Assembly: GCA_031278495.1 (NCBI GenBank)
Contig: JAITKG010000134.1
Location: 1 to 8,373 of the forward strand
From: Prevotellaceae bacterium
GTDB taxonomy: Bacteria > Bacteroidota > Bacteroidia > Bacteroidales > UBA932
Direction of reading: 5' to 3'
Length of the DNA stretch: 8,373 nucleotides
Shown here: in pieces, positions 1-6,340 of the stretch
How positions within the stretch are numbered: position 1 is the first letter of the stretch
How the letters are laid out: the number at the start of each line of letters is the position of its first letter
Made by a program: the position numbers and the translations under genes
The notes under the pieces: generated by a model
Databases searched by the model: none
What the model saw: only the letters and a program-made list of their open reading frames with translations
Told to the model about the DNA's origin: nothing

Positions 1-153
1 CGCAATTCCATAAAAGCATTGACCGGAACAGTTGCACTGCCGGAACACCGCTATTTTTCTATGCGTCCCGAACAGTTGAACGTGGATGAATTTGTAGAAT
101 TGACGCAAATGATAGAACGATTATCAACGGCAATGCAAAGTCATTTTGCGTAA
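1..153 (+). CDS. rsmA: 16S rRNA dimethyladenosine transferase RsmA (KsgA), C-terminal end only
   Basis: This is the 3' end of a gene entering from the left edge. Frame 1 is open for 50 codons and stops with TAA at 151-153. The residues include RNSIKAL near the start and RPEQLNVDEFVELTQMIE further on. These match the end of RsmA/KsgA proteins, where a K-x-LRNSL-like helix is followed by an R-x-E-x-[LI]-[ST]-V-x-[ED]-[FY] segment in the C-terminal helical domain. RsmA dimethylates two adjacent adenines in helix 45 of 16S rRNA using S-adenosylmethionine, late in 30S assembly. The catalytic Rossmann domain lies outside the window, so the call rests only on this tail, which is characteristic but short. 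The gene converges on the ABC permease at 234-1502 with an 80-base gap. Confidence 0.78.
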   Translation, partial: RNSIKALTGTVALPEHRYFSMRPEQLNVDEFVELTQMIERLSTAMQSHFA

Positions 154-182
154 GAAATTAAATTTTAAGTTTCCATTTTTCC

Positions 183-240
183 CCACCGAAGCAACTGAAT
201 AAATTGTTTCCGGCTGCTGCATTTCCGGTGGATTTATTTT
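183..240 (+). terminator. Possible weak terminator after rsmA
   Basis: CCACCG at 183-188 can pair with CGGTGG at 226-231, and GCAAC at 191-195 can pair imperfectly with one of the GCTGC copies at 213-220. The hairpin is followed on the + strand by the T-rich ATTTATTTT. The loop is long and the stem imperfect, and it abuts the stop codon of the converging permease gene. It is a plausible but weak convergent terminator. Confidence 0.3.
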
Positions 241-1502
241 GCGCCGATAGCTACTACCGGGCTGAGGCGCGAGGCAATGATTGCCGGGATAATTCCCGCA
301 AGGATACCGACGATAGTGGAGATAAGTATGCCGCGCAAAATATTTATCAGGGTTAGTGAAATGGCAAAGTCAAGGGCATGCGTGAGGAGAGTGGTAGCGA
401 TAAATACGATGAACAACCCGAGTAAACCACCCACTAACGTAAGCAACACCGATTCATAGAGGAATTGCGTGAGGATAAAATAATTTTTCGCGCCCATCGC
501 TTTTTGAATACCGATAATTGGCGTTCGCTCCTTGACCGATACAAACATGATGTTCGCCACGCCGAATGCGCCAATCAGGATGGCAAAGCCGCCGATAATC
601 CAGCCGGCGAGGTTAATCATATCCATGATGGGGTTCAATTGTTGCGATATGGTGCTTAGTTCGTTGATAGCAAAGTTGTCTTTTTGCGAAGGTTTCAGGC
701 GGCGCAATGAGCGCATCAGCATTTTAATTTCCCCGCGCATATCGTCCAAATCCACGCCGTTTTTTGCTTTTACGGCAATGCTTGGCGAGCCGTAGCGGAT
801 GTTCGCCATCGTACGGGCATAGTTGAACGGTATCATCAGCGAGTTGTCGTAGTCGTTTGCACTGACGATGCTGTTGCCTTGTTTTTCGAGCAACCCGATG
901 ACGCGCGTTTTGTGTCCGGCGATTTGGAATGTTTTGCCGACCGGCGGTTCGTCGCCGAACAATTCTTCTGCTACGGTATGCCCGATAAGGGCTACATTTG
1001 TCCCGCTGTTGATTTCCATAGGCGAGAAGTAACGCCCGTCTTCGATGTCGAAAGCCGAGATTTTGTCCCAGTCGTAAGTGACGCCGGCAATGCTTATGCG
1101 CGAGGTGGTCGTGCTTTTATATTTCAGTTGCCGCGAAAAGCTGTAGAGGAAAGCAACGGATTCCGCCGTTTTGCAGTTGTTTTGGAGGGCTAAAAATTCT
1201 TCGTATTTTACTGCCGGACGTTGCCGGAATTCCCACCACTTAAATTCGCCGCTGTCGTCGTACCACGGGGAGCGCTGGATGTATATCACGTTACTGCCGA
1301 GCGATTCGATGCCGGAGCGTACGTTTTCTTCCAGTGCATCCACCATGGTGAACACGGAGATGATAGAGAAAATGCCGATAGTGATGCCCAGCAAGGAAAG
1401 GAACGTACGCAATTTATTTGCTTTCACGGATACGAATGCGAACGAAAAACTTTCACCCAAAAGTTTTACGAGGATATACAGGTTCCGAATATGGCGACGC
1501 AT
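234..1502 (-). CDS. ABC transporter permease, MacB/FtsX type
   Basis: A 422-residue permease with the MacB layout. Residues 31-41 (LRTFLSLLGIT) are the conserved lead-in to TM1 (about 34-54). A large extracytoplasmic core domain (MacB_PCD-like) spans about 55-290. An FtsX-like C-terminal domain has TM2 at about 298-322, TM3 at 347-371 and TM4 at 388-410. The loop after TM2 carries VKERTPIIGIQKAMGAK (323-339), the family's E/R-T-x-E-I-G-I-x-x-A-x-GA signature. These inner-membrane proteins work with a separate ATPase, usually in export or envelope mechanotransmission. No ATPase gene is in the window, so the partner and substrate are unknown. The ATG at 1502 lies 33 bases after the DUF4831 stop on the same strand, so the two genes are probably co-transcribed. 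The family is clear; a specific name such as macB is not justified. Confidence 0.9.
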   Translation of the reverse strand: MRRHIRNLYILVKLLGESFSFAFVSVKANKLRTFLSLLGITIGIFSIISVFTMVDALEENVRSGIESLGSNVIYIQRSPWYDDSGEFKWWEFRQRPAVKYEEFLALQNNCKTAESVAFLYSFSRQLKYKSTTTSRISIAGVTYDWDKISAFDIEDGRYFSPMEINSGTNVALIGHTVAEELFGDEPPVGKTFQIAGHKTRVIGLLEKQGNSIVSANDYDNSLMIPFNYARTMANIRYGSPSIAVKAKNGVDLDDMRGEIKMLMRSLRRLKPSQKDNFAINELSTISQQLNPIMDMINLAGWIIGGFAILIGAFGVANIMFVSVKERTPIIGIQKAMGAKNYFILTQFLYESVLLTLVGGLLGLFIVFIATTLLTHALDFAISLTLINILRGILISTIVGILAGIIPAIIASRLSPVVAIGAK

Positions 1503-1535
1503 GGTTTTCCGGTTTTGTATTTAGCTTGTTTTACG

Positions 1536-2612
1536 TTATTTAATTTTCAGGTTCACGGGGAACGACATGACTTGCCCGAACTGGTAAATCAGCAAACGTG
1601 TTTGCAGCAAATTGGTTTGCCCGTCGTTGAGATACGCCTGCATGGTGTCGGGCAGGCGGTAGGCTATGCGGGGCGAGCGTTTGTCGGTAGCGCCGTTGAA
1701 GGTATTGGACGGCAGGCTGGCTGTTTTCTTTTCGGGAACCAGTTCCAGCGTTATGGGCCTGCCGGCGACATTGCTTGCGGGCAGCAATCCATGCGTGTCG
1801 GAAAAACGGAAGGCAACGTACAATTGTTTTGCCAGCCCGGCGTCCGGCGTTACGTGGAATACCGCCGATTGCGTACTGGTAGTTGTTTTCCCTAAGAATA
1901 AACTGAGGTATTCTTTTTCTAAGCGTTGTATTTCTTCCAGCGCTGCGCGCAAGCCGTCGTTGTCCCATGTAGCTTCGGTTTCGCCGGTAATGAGTTCGAC
2001 GCGCTTTTTACGCAAGTTGAAAATAAAGTTTGCCGCTTCTTCGGCGCGGCGTTCGGGGTTTTTTTCTATCAACTGGTTTTGCTGTACCGGCACTTTTTCG
2101 TAGCCGGCGGATGTTTGCACATTTTTGTACAGGGTTACTTTATCGCGCCCGATATTCGGTTCAGAGCCGGTATCGGTAAATTTTCCCTGCGTGGTGGTCG
2201 CCAACCGGAACGTTGTTGGCGGTGCGCCTGCGGGGTCTAACGAAGTAATCAAGCCTTCGGCGGACAACGCTAAAAAATTCGCCGAAGCATTCTTTTCTTT
2301 TATTTCCAAAGAATACATTTGCGAAGCGTCCGCTTCCGTAAGCGTCCGCAGAGCGATGCTTTTCAAATGGCAGGTTTCCCTGTTTTCCATTTCCGCCGCC
2401 ATGCCTAAATATTTTTGCGCATAACGTGCATAAGGTCCGGCGGTGAAAAGTTCGTGCACCGCCTTCACCTGTATTTCAATCACGCTGTAAGGAAGCGCGT
2501 ATACGACCGTAGAGCCTTCCGGCACGGCATGGCCTTTTTTGAACGGTGTTTGCGCCGGCGCGGCGGTGCAAAACAAATAAATAATAGCTAATAGAAGTGC
2601 GTTTTTTCTCAT
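1536..2612 (-). CDS. DUF4831 family secreted protein
   Basis: A 358-residue protein of the Bacteroidetes-specific DUF4831 family, function unknown. The preferred start is the ATG at 2612, which gives a textbook signal peptide: MRKN, a hydrophobic core (ALLLAIIYLFCTAA), then a likely cut after PAQ. An ATG three codons upstream (2621) is possible. A TTG further up (2648) lies inside the promoter -7 element, so it is rejected. Just after the signal come VPEGSTVVYALPYSVIEIQV and ELFTAGPYARYAQKYLGM, the recognisable N-terminal motif of the family. The mature protein has no membrane segment, so it is probably periplasmic or surface-exposed. It is followed at 33 bases by the MacB/FtsX permease and may belong to the same envelope function, but that is inference from position only. 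Confidence 0.85.
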   Translation of the reverse strand: MRKNALLLAIIYLFCTAAPAQTPFKKGHAVPEGSTVVYALPYSVIEIQVKAVHELFTAGPYARYAQKYLGMAAEMENRETCHLKSIALRTLTEADASQMYSLEIKEKNASANFLALSAEGLITSLDPAGAPPTTFRLATTTQGKFTDTGSEPNIGRDKVTLYKNVQTSAGYEKVPVQQNQLIEKNPERRAEEAANFIFNLRKKRVELITGETEATWDNDGLRAALEEIQRLEKEYLSLFLGKTTTSTQSAVFHVTPDAGLAKQLYVAFRFSDTHGLLPASNVAGRPITLELVPEKKTASLPSNTFNGATDKRSPRIAYRLPDTMQAYLNDGQTNLLQTRLLIYQFGQVMSFPVNLKIK

Positions 2613-2645
2613 AATATACATTTTCAAATTCTGTATTTTTTTGTA

Positions 2646-2653
2646 CAAAGTTA
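2646..2653 (-). promoter_or_regulatory. Bacteroidetes-type -7 element for the DUF4831 gene
   Basis: On the - strand 2653-2646 reads TAACTTTG, an exact fit to the Bacteroidetes primary-sigma -7 consensus TAnnTTTG. It lies 34 bases upstream of the chosen ATG at 2612. A convincing TTTG-like -33 element is not visible, so the call rests on the -7 match and position. It supports starting the DUF4831 protein downstream rather than at the overlapping TTG. Confidence 0.5.
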
Positions 2654-2657
2654 CAAG

Positions 2658-2691
2658 TTTATCCGTAATTCTGATATTTTTTTTACCTTTG
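2658..2691 (+). promoter_or_regulatory. Bacteroidetes-type promoter for the POT transporter
   Basis: TACCTTTG at 2684-2691 exactly fits the TAnnTTTG -7 consensus. TTTA at 2658-2661, 26 bases upstream start to start, is a reasonable -33 element (consensus TTTG). Transcription would begin near 2698, giving a leader of about 25 bases before the ATG at 2724. It is arranged divergently with the DUF4831 promoter, the two -7 elements being about 30 bases apart. Confidence 0.6.
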
Positions 2692-2723
2692 TTGCCTTAA
2701 ATACTAACTTAAATTATTTTACT

Positions 2724-4286
2724 ATGTTCAAAAATCATCCCAAAGGACTATTAGCCGCGTCGCTATCGAATATGGGCGAACGCTTTGGTTTTTACACCAT
2801 GATGGCTATTCTGGTGTTATTCCTGGAAGCTAAGTTTGGGTTATCGGGGTCGCAATCCGGACTAATCTATTCTATCTTCTATGCGCTAATTTATATACTG
2901 GCATTAGCCGGCGGCTTCATTGCCGATAAAACGCGCAATTATAAAGGTACGATTTTCGCGGGCATTCTGGTCATGGCTTTGGGGTATCTATTCCTCGCCG
3001 TTCCTACGCCTACGCCCGTTCCGAACAAAACACTGTACCTTATCCTGACCTGCTTTGGATTATTCACCATTGCTTTTGGTAACGGTTTATTCAAAGGAAA
3101 TCTCCAAGCGCTGGTCGGCCAAATGTACGATAACGAACAGTTCGGGAAAAAGCGCGACGCCGGATTTTCCCTGTTCTACATGTTCATCAACGTCGGCGCT
3201 ATTTTCGCCCCCCTCATCGCCGTAGGCGTGCGGAACTGGTGGCTGACCCGCTCCGGGTTTGAATACAATGCTACCATGCCGGCATTGTGCCATAGCTACC
3301 TTGATAAGGGCGACCAATTGACGGCGGAATCAATTACGCAAATCACCGGTTTTGCCGCTAAATTCAACTATTCCGACCTGACGGCATTTTCCAACGATTA
3401 CCTCAATGTGTTCAATCACGGCTTCCAGTGGGCTTTTGGCGTAGCCATCGTGGCAATGATGGTTTCGTTGCTCATTTATGTATGGAATAAACGCGGTTTC
3501 CCGAACGTAAAAAAGGTTGTCGTTACCGGATCGAACGAAAAAGTCGCCGATGCCGACGCTATACGAATCGACGCGAAGGAAATCAGACAACGCCTCTATG
3601 CTTTGTTTGCGGTATTCGGTATTGTGATTTTCTTCTGGTTCTCGTTCCACCAAAACGGTTTGACATTAACAAAATTTGCCAAAGACTATACAGATTTGAC
3701 GCAAATCCGCCTGAATCTCGGATTCACGATGCTTGAAGGGGCGGAATTGTTCCAGTCGATAAATCCCCTGTTCGTCGTATTGCTCACGCCCATTATCATG
3801 GGGCTTTTCGGATGGCTTCGCGCGAAAGGAAAAGAACCCTCGACCCCGAAGAAAATCGGTATCGGAATGGGTATCGCCGCCGCTGCCTACATTGTGATGG
3901 CGCTGGGTTCGTATGTTTCAAACCTGCCGCTGTACCAAGCTATCAACCCCGAAGCCGGCGGCACGCCATTAGTAGCCGACAGCCTCGTCCGCGTTACGCC
4001 ATTCCTGCTTATCGGTACGTACATTATTCTTACGGTAGCCGAATTATTTATTTCCCCGCTGGGCATATCGTTTGTATCCCGTGTCGCGCCGCCGCAATAC
4101 CAGGGCATTATGCAAGGTTGCTGGTTGGGCGCAACGGCGGTCGGAAACCAACTGCTGTTTATCGGCGCAATATTCTATGAACGTATTCCGGTATGGGCGA
4201 CATGGACGGTGTTTGTGGCGGCATGTTTCATTTCGATGACCGTAATGCTGTGCATGCTCAAATGGCTGGAGCGGGTGGCAAAGTGA
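2724..4286 (+). CDS. POT/PTR2-family MFS transporter (peptide MFS transporter, non-canonical)
   Basis: A 520-residue polytopic inner-membrane protein of the proton-dependent oligopeptide transporter family. NMGERFGFY at 16-24 is the TM1 motif. GGFIADKTRNYKGTI at 63-77 is the MFS loop 2-3 motif. FSLFYMFINVGAIFAP at 148-163 is the PTR2 signature around F-Y-x-x-I-N-x-G. FQSINPLFVVLLTP at 343-356 and AELFISPLGISFVSRVAPPQY at 439-459 are typical of the C-terminal half. Length and many hydrophobic helices fit a full-length protein. Two positions differ from the classic peptide/proton symporters: the first Glu of ExxER is Asn16, and the Glu of the usual F-x-x-F-E-Q motif is His309. Substrate is therefore uncertain; di/tripeptides are the family default. 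It starts at ATG 2724 behind its own promoter and ends in TGA, beyond which a truncated paralogue continues in the same frame. Confidence 0.9.
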   Translation: MFKNHPKGLLAASLSNMGERFGFYTMMAILVLFLEAKFGLSGSQSGLIYSIFYALIYILALAGGFIADKTRNYKGTIFAGILVMALGYLFLAVPTPTPVPNKTLYLILTCFGLFTIAFGNGLFKGNLQALVGQMYDNEQFGKKRDAGFSLFYMFINVGAIFAPLIAVGVRNWWLTRSGFEYNATMPALCHSYLDKGDQLTAESITQITGFAAKFNYSDLTAFSNDYLNVFNHGFQWAFGVAIVAMMVSLLIYVWNKRGFPNVKKVVVTGSNEKVADADAIRIDAKEIRQRLYALFAVFGIVIFFWFSFHQNGLTLTKFAKDYTDLTQIRLNLGFTMLEGAELFQSINPLFVVLLTPIIMGLFGWLRAKGKEPSTPKKIGIGMGIAAAAYIVMALGSYVSNLPLYQAINPEAGGTPLVADSLVRVTPFLLIGTYIILTVAELFISPLGISFVSRVAPPQYQGIMQGCWLGATAVGNQLLFIGAIFYERIPVWATWTVFVAACFISMTVMLCMLKWLERVAK

Positions 4287-4721
4287 GTTAAGCGGCGGAA
4301 AGAGCCGTCGGCTCCGCGCAAAATCGGTTTTGGCATGTTGATAGCCGCCGTTGGTTTTGTGGTCTTGTTAATTGGTTCCCTGGGGCTGCCTGCTCCTTCC
4401 GGAATTGACGGAATTTCAAACGTGCTGGTTTCCCCGAACTGGTTAATCGGGACTTATTTAGTATTAACGCTGGCAGAGTTATTTTTAAGCCCGATGGGAC
4501 TTTCTTTTGTTGCCAAAGTGGCGCCGCCGCAATACAAGGGCATGATGCAGGGAGGATGGTTAGCCGCCACTGCTATTGGCAATTTATTAGTCGGCGTAAT
4601 GGGGTCTTTCTGGGAAAAGCTGCCGCTCTACGCATTTTGGGGGGTATTGATTATTTGCTGCGTACTTTCGGCGCTCTTCATTTTCTCTATTATCAAACGG
4701 CTGGAAAAAGCAACGGAATAA
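4287..4721 (+). pseudogene. C-terminal remnant of a second POT/PTR2 transporter
   Basis: From six codons after the preceding TGA the sequence reads KEPSAPRKIGFGM, which aligns with KEPSTPKKIGIGM at residues 370-382 of the upstream transporter. Homology then continues to the natural C-terminus (TYLVLTLAELFLSPMGLSFV, VAPPQYKGMMQGGWLAATAIGN) and ends at TAA 4719-4721. About 145 codons are present, compared with roughly 520 for a whole protein, so the first two thirds are missing. The internal ATG at 4335 could start a 128-residue peptide, but it would hold only the last few helices. The two C-termini differ at roughly half their residues, so this is an old paralogue that lost its 5' part, not a fresh duplication. 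The reading frame remains open, so the deletion may be fairly recent, or the frame may be kept by readthrough (see findings). Confidence 0.85.
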
Positions 4722-4736
4722 TTTTAAAGTGGAAAC

Positions 4737-4761
4737 GCCGGCAGGGTTGAAACCTGCCGGC
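4737..4761. terminator. Perfect 9-bp hairpin after the POT remnant
   Basis: GCCGGCAGG at 4737-4745 is the exact reverse complement of CCTGCCGGC at 4753-4761, with a 7-base loop. No T-run follows on the + strand. It is probably an mRNA 3'-end stabiliser or a U-tract-free terminator for the POT region. Confidence 0.5.
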
Positions 4762-4800
4762 ATATACGTCCGGGATAGAGATGCAAAATATTCCGTTCAC

Positions 4801-4842
4801 CTCAAAAAGAAGCCGTCCGCGTTTTTGCGGGCGGCTTTCTAA
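4801..4842. terminator. Bidirectional rho-independent terminator
   Basis: AAGCCGTCCGC at 4810-4820 pairs with GCGGGCGGCTT at 4827-4837 (11 bp with one G-T wobble, 6-base loop). On the + strand the stem runs into TTTCT. On the - strand it runs into a T-rich tail complementary to 4803-4810 (CTTCTTTTTGAG overall). It lies between the converging POT region and the VapBC pair, so it can end both transcripts; the - strand form has the better U-tract. Confidence 0.75.
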
Positions 4843-4875
4843 CAGGCGTGGCCGGTTATAAATAAATAATTTCTT

Positions 4876-5271
4876 CTATAATGTGTCCGGCAAATTAGTC
4901 GGGTTAATAAGCGCCAATTCCGGAATATTATTAAAATCGTTATCACTTGTGATAAGCGTAAGGCAATGTACGATGGCAGTTGCGGCAATAATGGCGTCCG
5001 GTGTTTTAATTTTTTTACTCCGCCGGATTTGAACACAACGTGCTACTGTTTTCCGGGAAAGGTCAAATATGTTGGAATTATCAACAAATTCTTTTATAAT
5101 TGCTTCATATTTCTTCTCCGAACTCTGCCATGAAAGCGCCTCTATGGCTGTAATAACAGAAATATTAGGCGTCCTGTCTATAACATCCGACACAAAATTC
5201 ATTGCTTGTTCGGAAAGCTGTCCTGTAAAATAATCCGATATAACATTGTTATCTATGAGATATTGTCCCAT
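4876..5271 (-). CDS. PIN-domain toxin, VapC-like
   Basis: A 131-residue PIN-domain protein, the right size for a VapC toxin. The acidic metal-binding residues are all visible: D7 in LIDNNVISD, E44 in ITAIEALSW, D92 in KTPDAIIAATA, and D110/D112 in TSDNDF. VapC toxins are Mg-dependent endoribonucleases that cleave tRNA or rRNA and are held inactive by a cognate antitoxin. The ATG at 5271 lies inside the antitoxin gene, whose stop is at 5253, a 19-base overlap that implies translational coupling. The specific RNA target cannot be told from sequence. A terminator follows at about 4810-4837. The catalytic residues look intact, so the toxin is probably functional. Confidence 0.88.
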   Translation of the reverse strand: MGQYLIDNNVISDYFTGQLSEQAMNFVSDVIDRTPNISVITAIEALSWQSSEKKYEAIIKEFVDNSNIFDLSRKTVARCVQIRRSKKIKTPDAIIAATAIVHCLTLITSDNDFNNIPELALINPTNLPDTL

Positions 5272-5471
5272 TCTTTGCGCATAAGTTGTGAGTGTTCCTT
5301 AAAACTTTTACCGGCTTCTTTTGAAAAAACGCCCCTATATTTATCCGAAAGTTTGGTCTTTGATGCCGGTAGCGAGTATTCTTTCAATACTTTGACCAAG
5401 TCTAATGCTTGCATTTCGTACAAGAGATTTAACGCGGGCTGGTTATTTACTTGTAGCAATATCGTATTCAT
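5253..5471 (-). CDS. Antitoxin of the VapC-like toxin (family not recognised)
   Basis: A 72-residue protein immediately upstream of and overlapping the PIN toxin by 19 bases, the standard position for a type II antitoxin. The N-terminus (MNTILLQVNNQPALNLLYEM) is followed by a central helical stretch (QALDLVKVLKEY) and a charged C-terminus ending HSQLMRKEWDNIS. That kind of R-x-E-W tail is common in small Bacteroidetes antitoxins that wrap the toxin. I cannot assign a known DNA-binding fold (RHH, AbrB or Phd) from sequence alone, so the antitoxin call rests on size, order and overlap. The ATG at 5471 is about 27 bases downstream of a good -7 promoter element. Confidence 0.75.
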   Translation of the reverse strand: MNTILLQVNNQPALNLLYEMQALDLVKVLKEYSLPASKTKLSDKYRGVFSKEAGKSFKEHSQLMRKEWDNIS

Positions 5472-5497
5472 AACCGATATGATTTTTAATTACACGA

Positions 5498-5529
5498 CAA
5501 AAGTACTTATTTATATCCAAAAAAACAAC
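5498..5529 (-). promoter_or_regulatory. Bacteroidetes-type promoter for the VapBC pair
   Basis: On the - strand TACTTTTG at 5505-5498 fits the -7 consensus TAnnTTTG exactly. GTTG at 5529-5526, 24 bases upstream start to start, is a possible -33 element. Transcription would begin near 5491, about 20 bases before the antitoxin ATG at 5471. Antitoxin autorepression here is expected for such pairs but no operator palindrome was identified. Confidence 0.55.
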
Positions 5530-5570
5530 ACTGCCCGTTTTTCAGATTTGACTGGCGCGCCGGAGAAATT

Positions 5571-5589
5571 TAAAGATTTAAAGATTTAA
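5571..5589. repeat. Short 8-bp tandem repeat
   Basis: TAAAGATT occurs twice in a row at 5571-5578 and 5579-5586 and is followed by TAA. It is a small simple repeat with no assigned role, part of the noncoding stretch between the VapBC promoter and the mini-protein remnant. Confidence 0.6.
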
Positions 5590-5606
5590 GCCGACGCCTG
5601 CCATTT

Positions 5607-5712
5607 TCACTTTTCAACTATAACAGTTGCAATGAGCGCTGCTACGCCTGTTATTGCGGATACGAAGGTGGAAATAATTACCGCGTGGCGTTTCCAAAGT
5701 CCACATCAACAT
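5607..5712 (-). pseudogene. Smalltalk-like membrane mini-protein, apparently frameshifted near its start
   Basis: A - strand frame (5705-5607, stop TGA) encodes 32 residues: WKRHAVIISTFVSAITGV, then AALIATVIVEK, preceded by CGL. It is one hydrophobic helix with a basic N-terminus. Bacteroidales carry tiny proteins of about 30 residues called smalltalk, typically next to HU-family genes, and the W-K start, helix length and position after the HU gene here all fit. The frame has no ATG, GTG or TTG start. However ATG TTG ATG TGG ACT at 5712-5698 sits one base out of frame, and removing one T of the TTT run would join it to the helix as M-L-M-W-T-W-K-R. It is therefore either decayed by a single-base insertion, affected by a sequence error, or a false resemblance. 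The family assignment is tentative. Confidence 0.35.
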
Positions 5713-5720
5713 ACCCGCCA

Positions 5721-5919
5721 TACCTTGACAAATCGACAGCCGTACCTTGACAAATCAACGACCATACCTTGACAAATCGACGACTGTACCTTGACAAATC
5801 GACGACCAGACCTTGACAAATCAATGACTGTACTTTGACAAATCAATGACTGTACCTTGACAAATCAATGACCGTACCTTGAACAATCAAAGTACGGTCA
5901 TGGACAAATCGAAGTACTG
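5721..5919. repeat. Array of 22-bp direct repeats
   Basis: Seven consecutive 22-bp units start at 5721, 5743, 5765, 5787, 5809, 5831 and 5853. Each has the core CCTTGACAAATC (one unit has CTTTGACAAATC), then RAYGACYR, and a leading TA or GA. A diverged eighth unit (5875-5896) and a further partly related stretch (5897-5919, with GGACAAATCG) follow. The units are contiguous with no unique spacers, so this is not a CRISPR array. The period is close to two DNA helical turns, as in iterons or serial protein-binding sites. The array lies between the HU stop (5936) and the mini-protein remnant and would be within their shared - strand transcript. Each unit contains TTGACA on the + strand, but no matching -10 box is evident. 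Confidence 0.9.
5868..5901 (-). promoter_or_regulatory. 15-bp RNA hairpin at the HU-proximal end of the repeat array
   Basis: On the - strand ATGACCGTACTTTGA, loop TTGT, and TCAAGGTACGGTCAT form a 15-bp stem. In the - strand RNA every pair is allowed, with a single G-U. On the + strand the same position is a C-A mismatch. The structure therefore suits a - strand transcript, about 35 bases after the HU stop. No strong U-run follows, so it is more likely a 3'-end stabiliser or attenuating hairpin than a classic terminator. Confidence 0.55.
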
Positions 5920-5935
5920 TTTTCGAAAAGGCGGG

Positions 5936-6340
5936 CTATTCTGCCGGCGAGAGCAGGGTTTCCACCGGCGTGAACGTTGCGTGTTTCAGCGCATCGGTGA
6001 GTTCCTTGCCGGGGGCAAAGCGGACGTTCAGGTTCTTGATGCTCCCGGCGGCAACTTCCGCCTTCGTGTCTGCGCCGGCGCTGTTGCACGTGAGGTAAAA
6101 CGACCCCCAGTCGCCCAGCTGCACGCTGTGGCTGTCGAGCAGCAGGCGGATAAGGATTTGCTGGAAGCGGCTTAGCGACATTTCCACCTCCTTCGGGTCC
6201 ATGGTGGTTTCATCGGCGATGAGTTTCGCCATTTCTTTTTCGCGCACCAAGCGTACGCGTTTCAACGTGGCGTACCATTTCTTTGGAGCGCTCACGTCGC
6301 GCGGGTTGCCCCGCTCTACTTTGTTGTACAAAATCGACAT
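5936..6340 (-). CDS. HU-family DNA-binding protein (HU-HIG type)
   Basis: A 134-residue protein of the Bacteroidetes long-HU group. It begins MSILYNKVERGNP and KKWYATLKRV, the usual N-terminal extension of HU-HIG proteins (M-x-[IV]-x-Y-x-x-x, then KWYA). The HU fold follows: helices at about 32-70, LGDWGSFYLT at 75-84 in place of the usual PGFGTFxV turn, a short beta arm at about 85-100, and NVRFAPGKELTDALKH at 104-119 matching the F-x-P-x-K-x-L-x-D closing helix. HU proteins bind and bend DNA as dimers; in this subgroup the target is unknown. The gene is clearly richer in GC than the cassette upstream of it. Its ATG lies at the end of leader/repeat copy 1, and a 50-codon upstream frame overlaps its start by 22 bases. 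A mini-protein remnant resembling smalltalk lies downstream, a known neighbour type. Confidence 0.85.
   Translation of the reverse strand: MSILYNKVERGNPRDVSAPKKWYATLKRVRLVREKEMAKLIADETTMDPKEVEMSLSRFQQILIRLLLDSHSVQLGDWGSFYLTCNSAGADTKAEVAAGSIKNLNVRFAPGKELTDALKHATFTPVETLLSPAE

Noticed and set aside
5206..5589. 127-codon + strand ORF
   Set aside because: It lies opposite the VapBC genes and their promoter and shows no domain; it is an antisense shadow.
5721..5874. Seven tandem sigma70 -35 boxes (TTGACA)
   Set aside because: Bacteroidetes do not use this consensus, no paired -10 elements follow, and no + strand gene lies downstream.
5721..5919. Possible CRISPR array
   Set aside because: Units are contiguous 22-mers with no unique spacers, and no cas genes are near.
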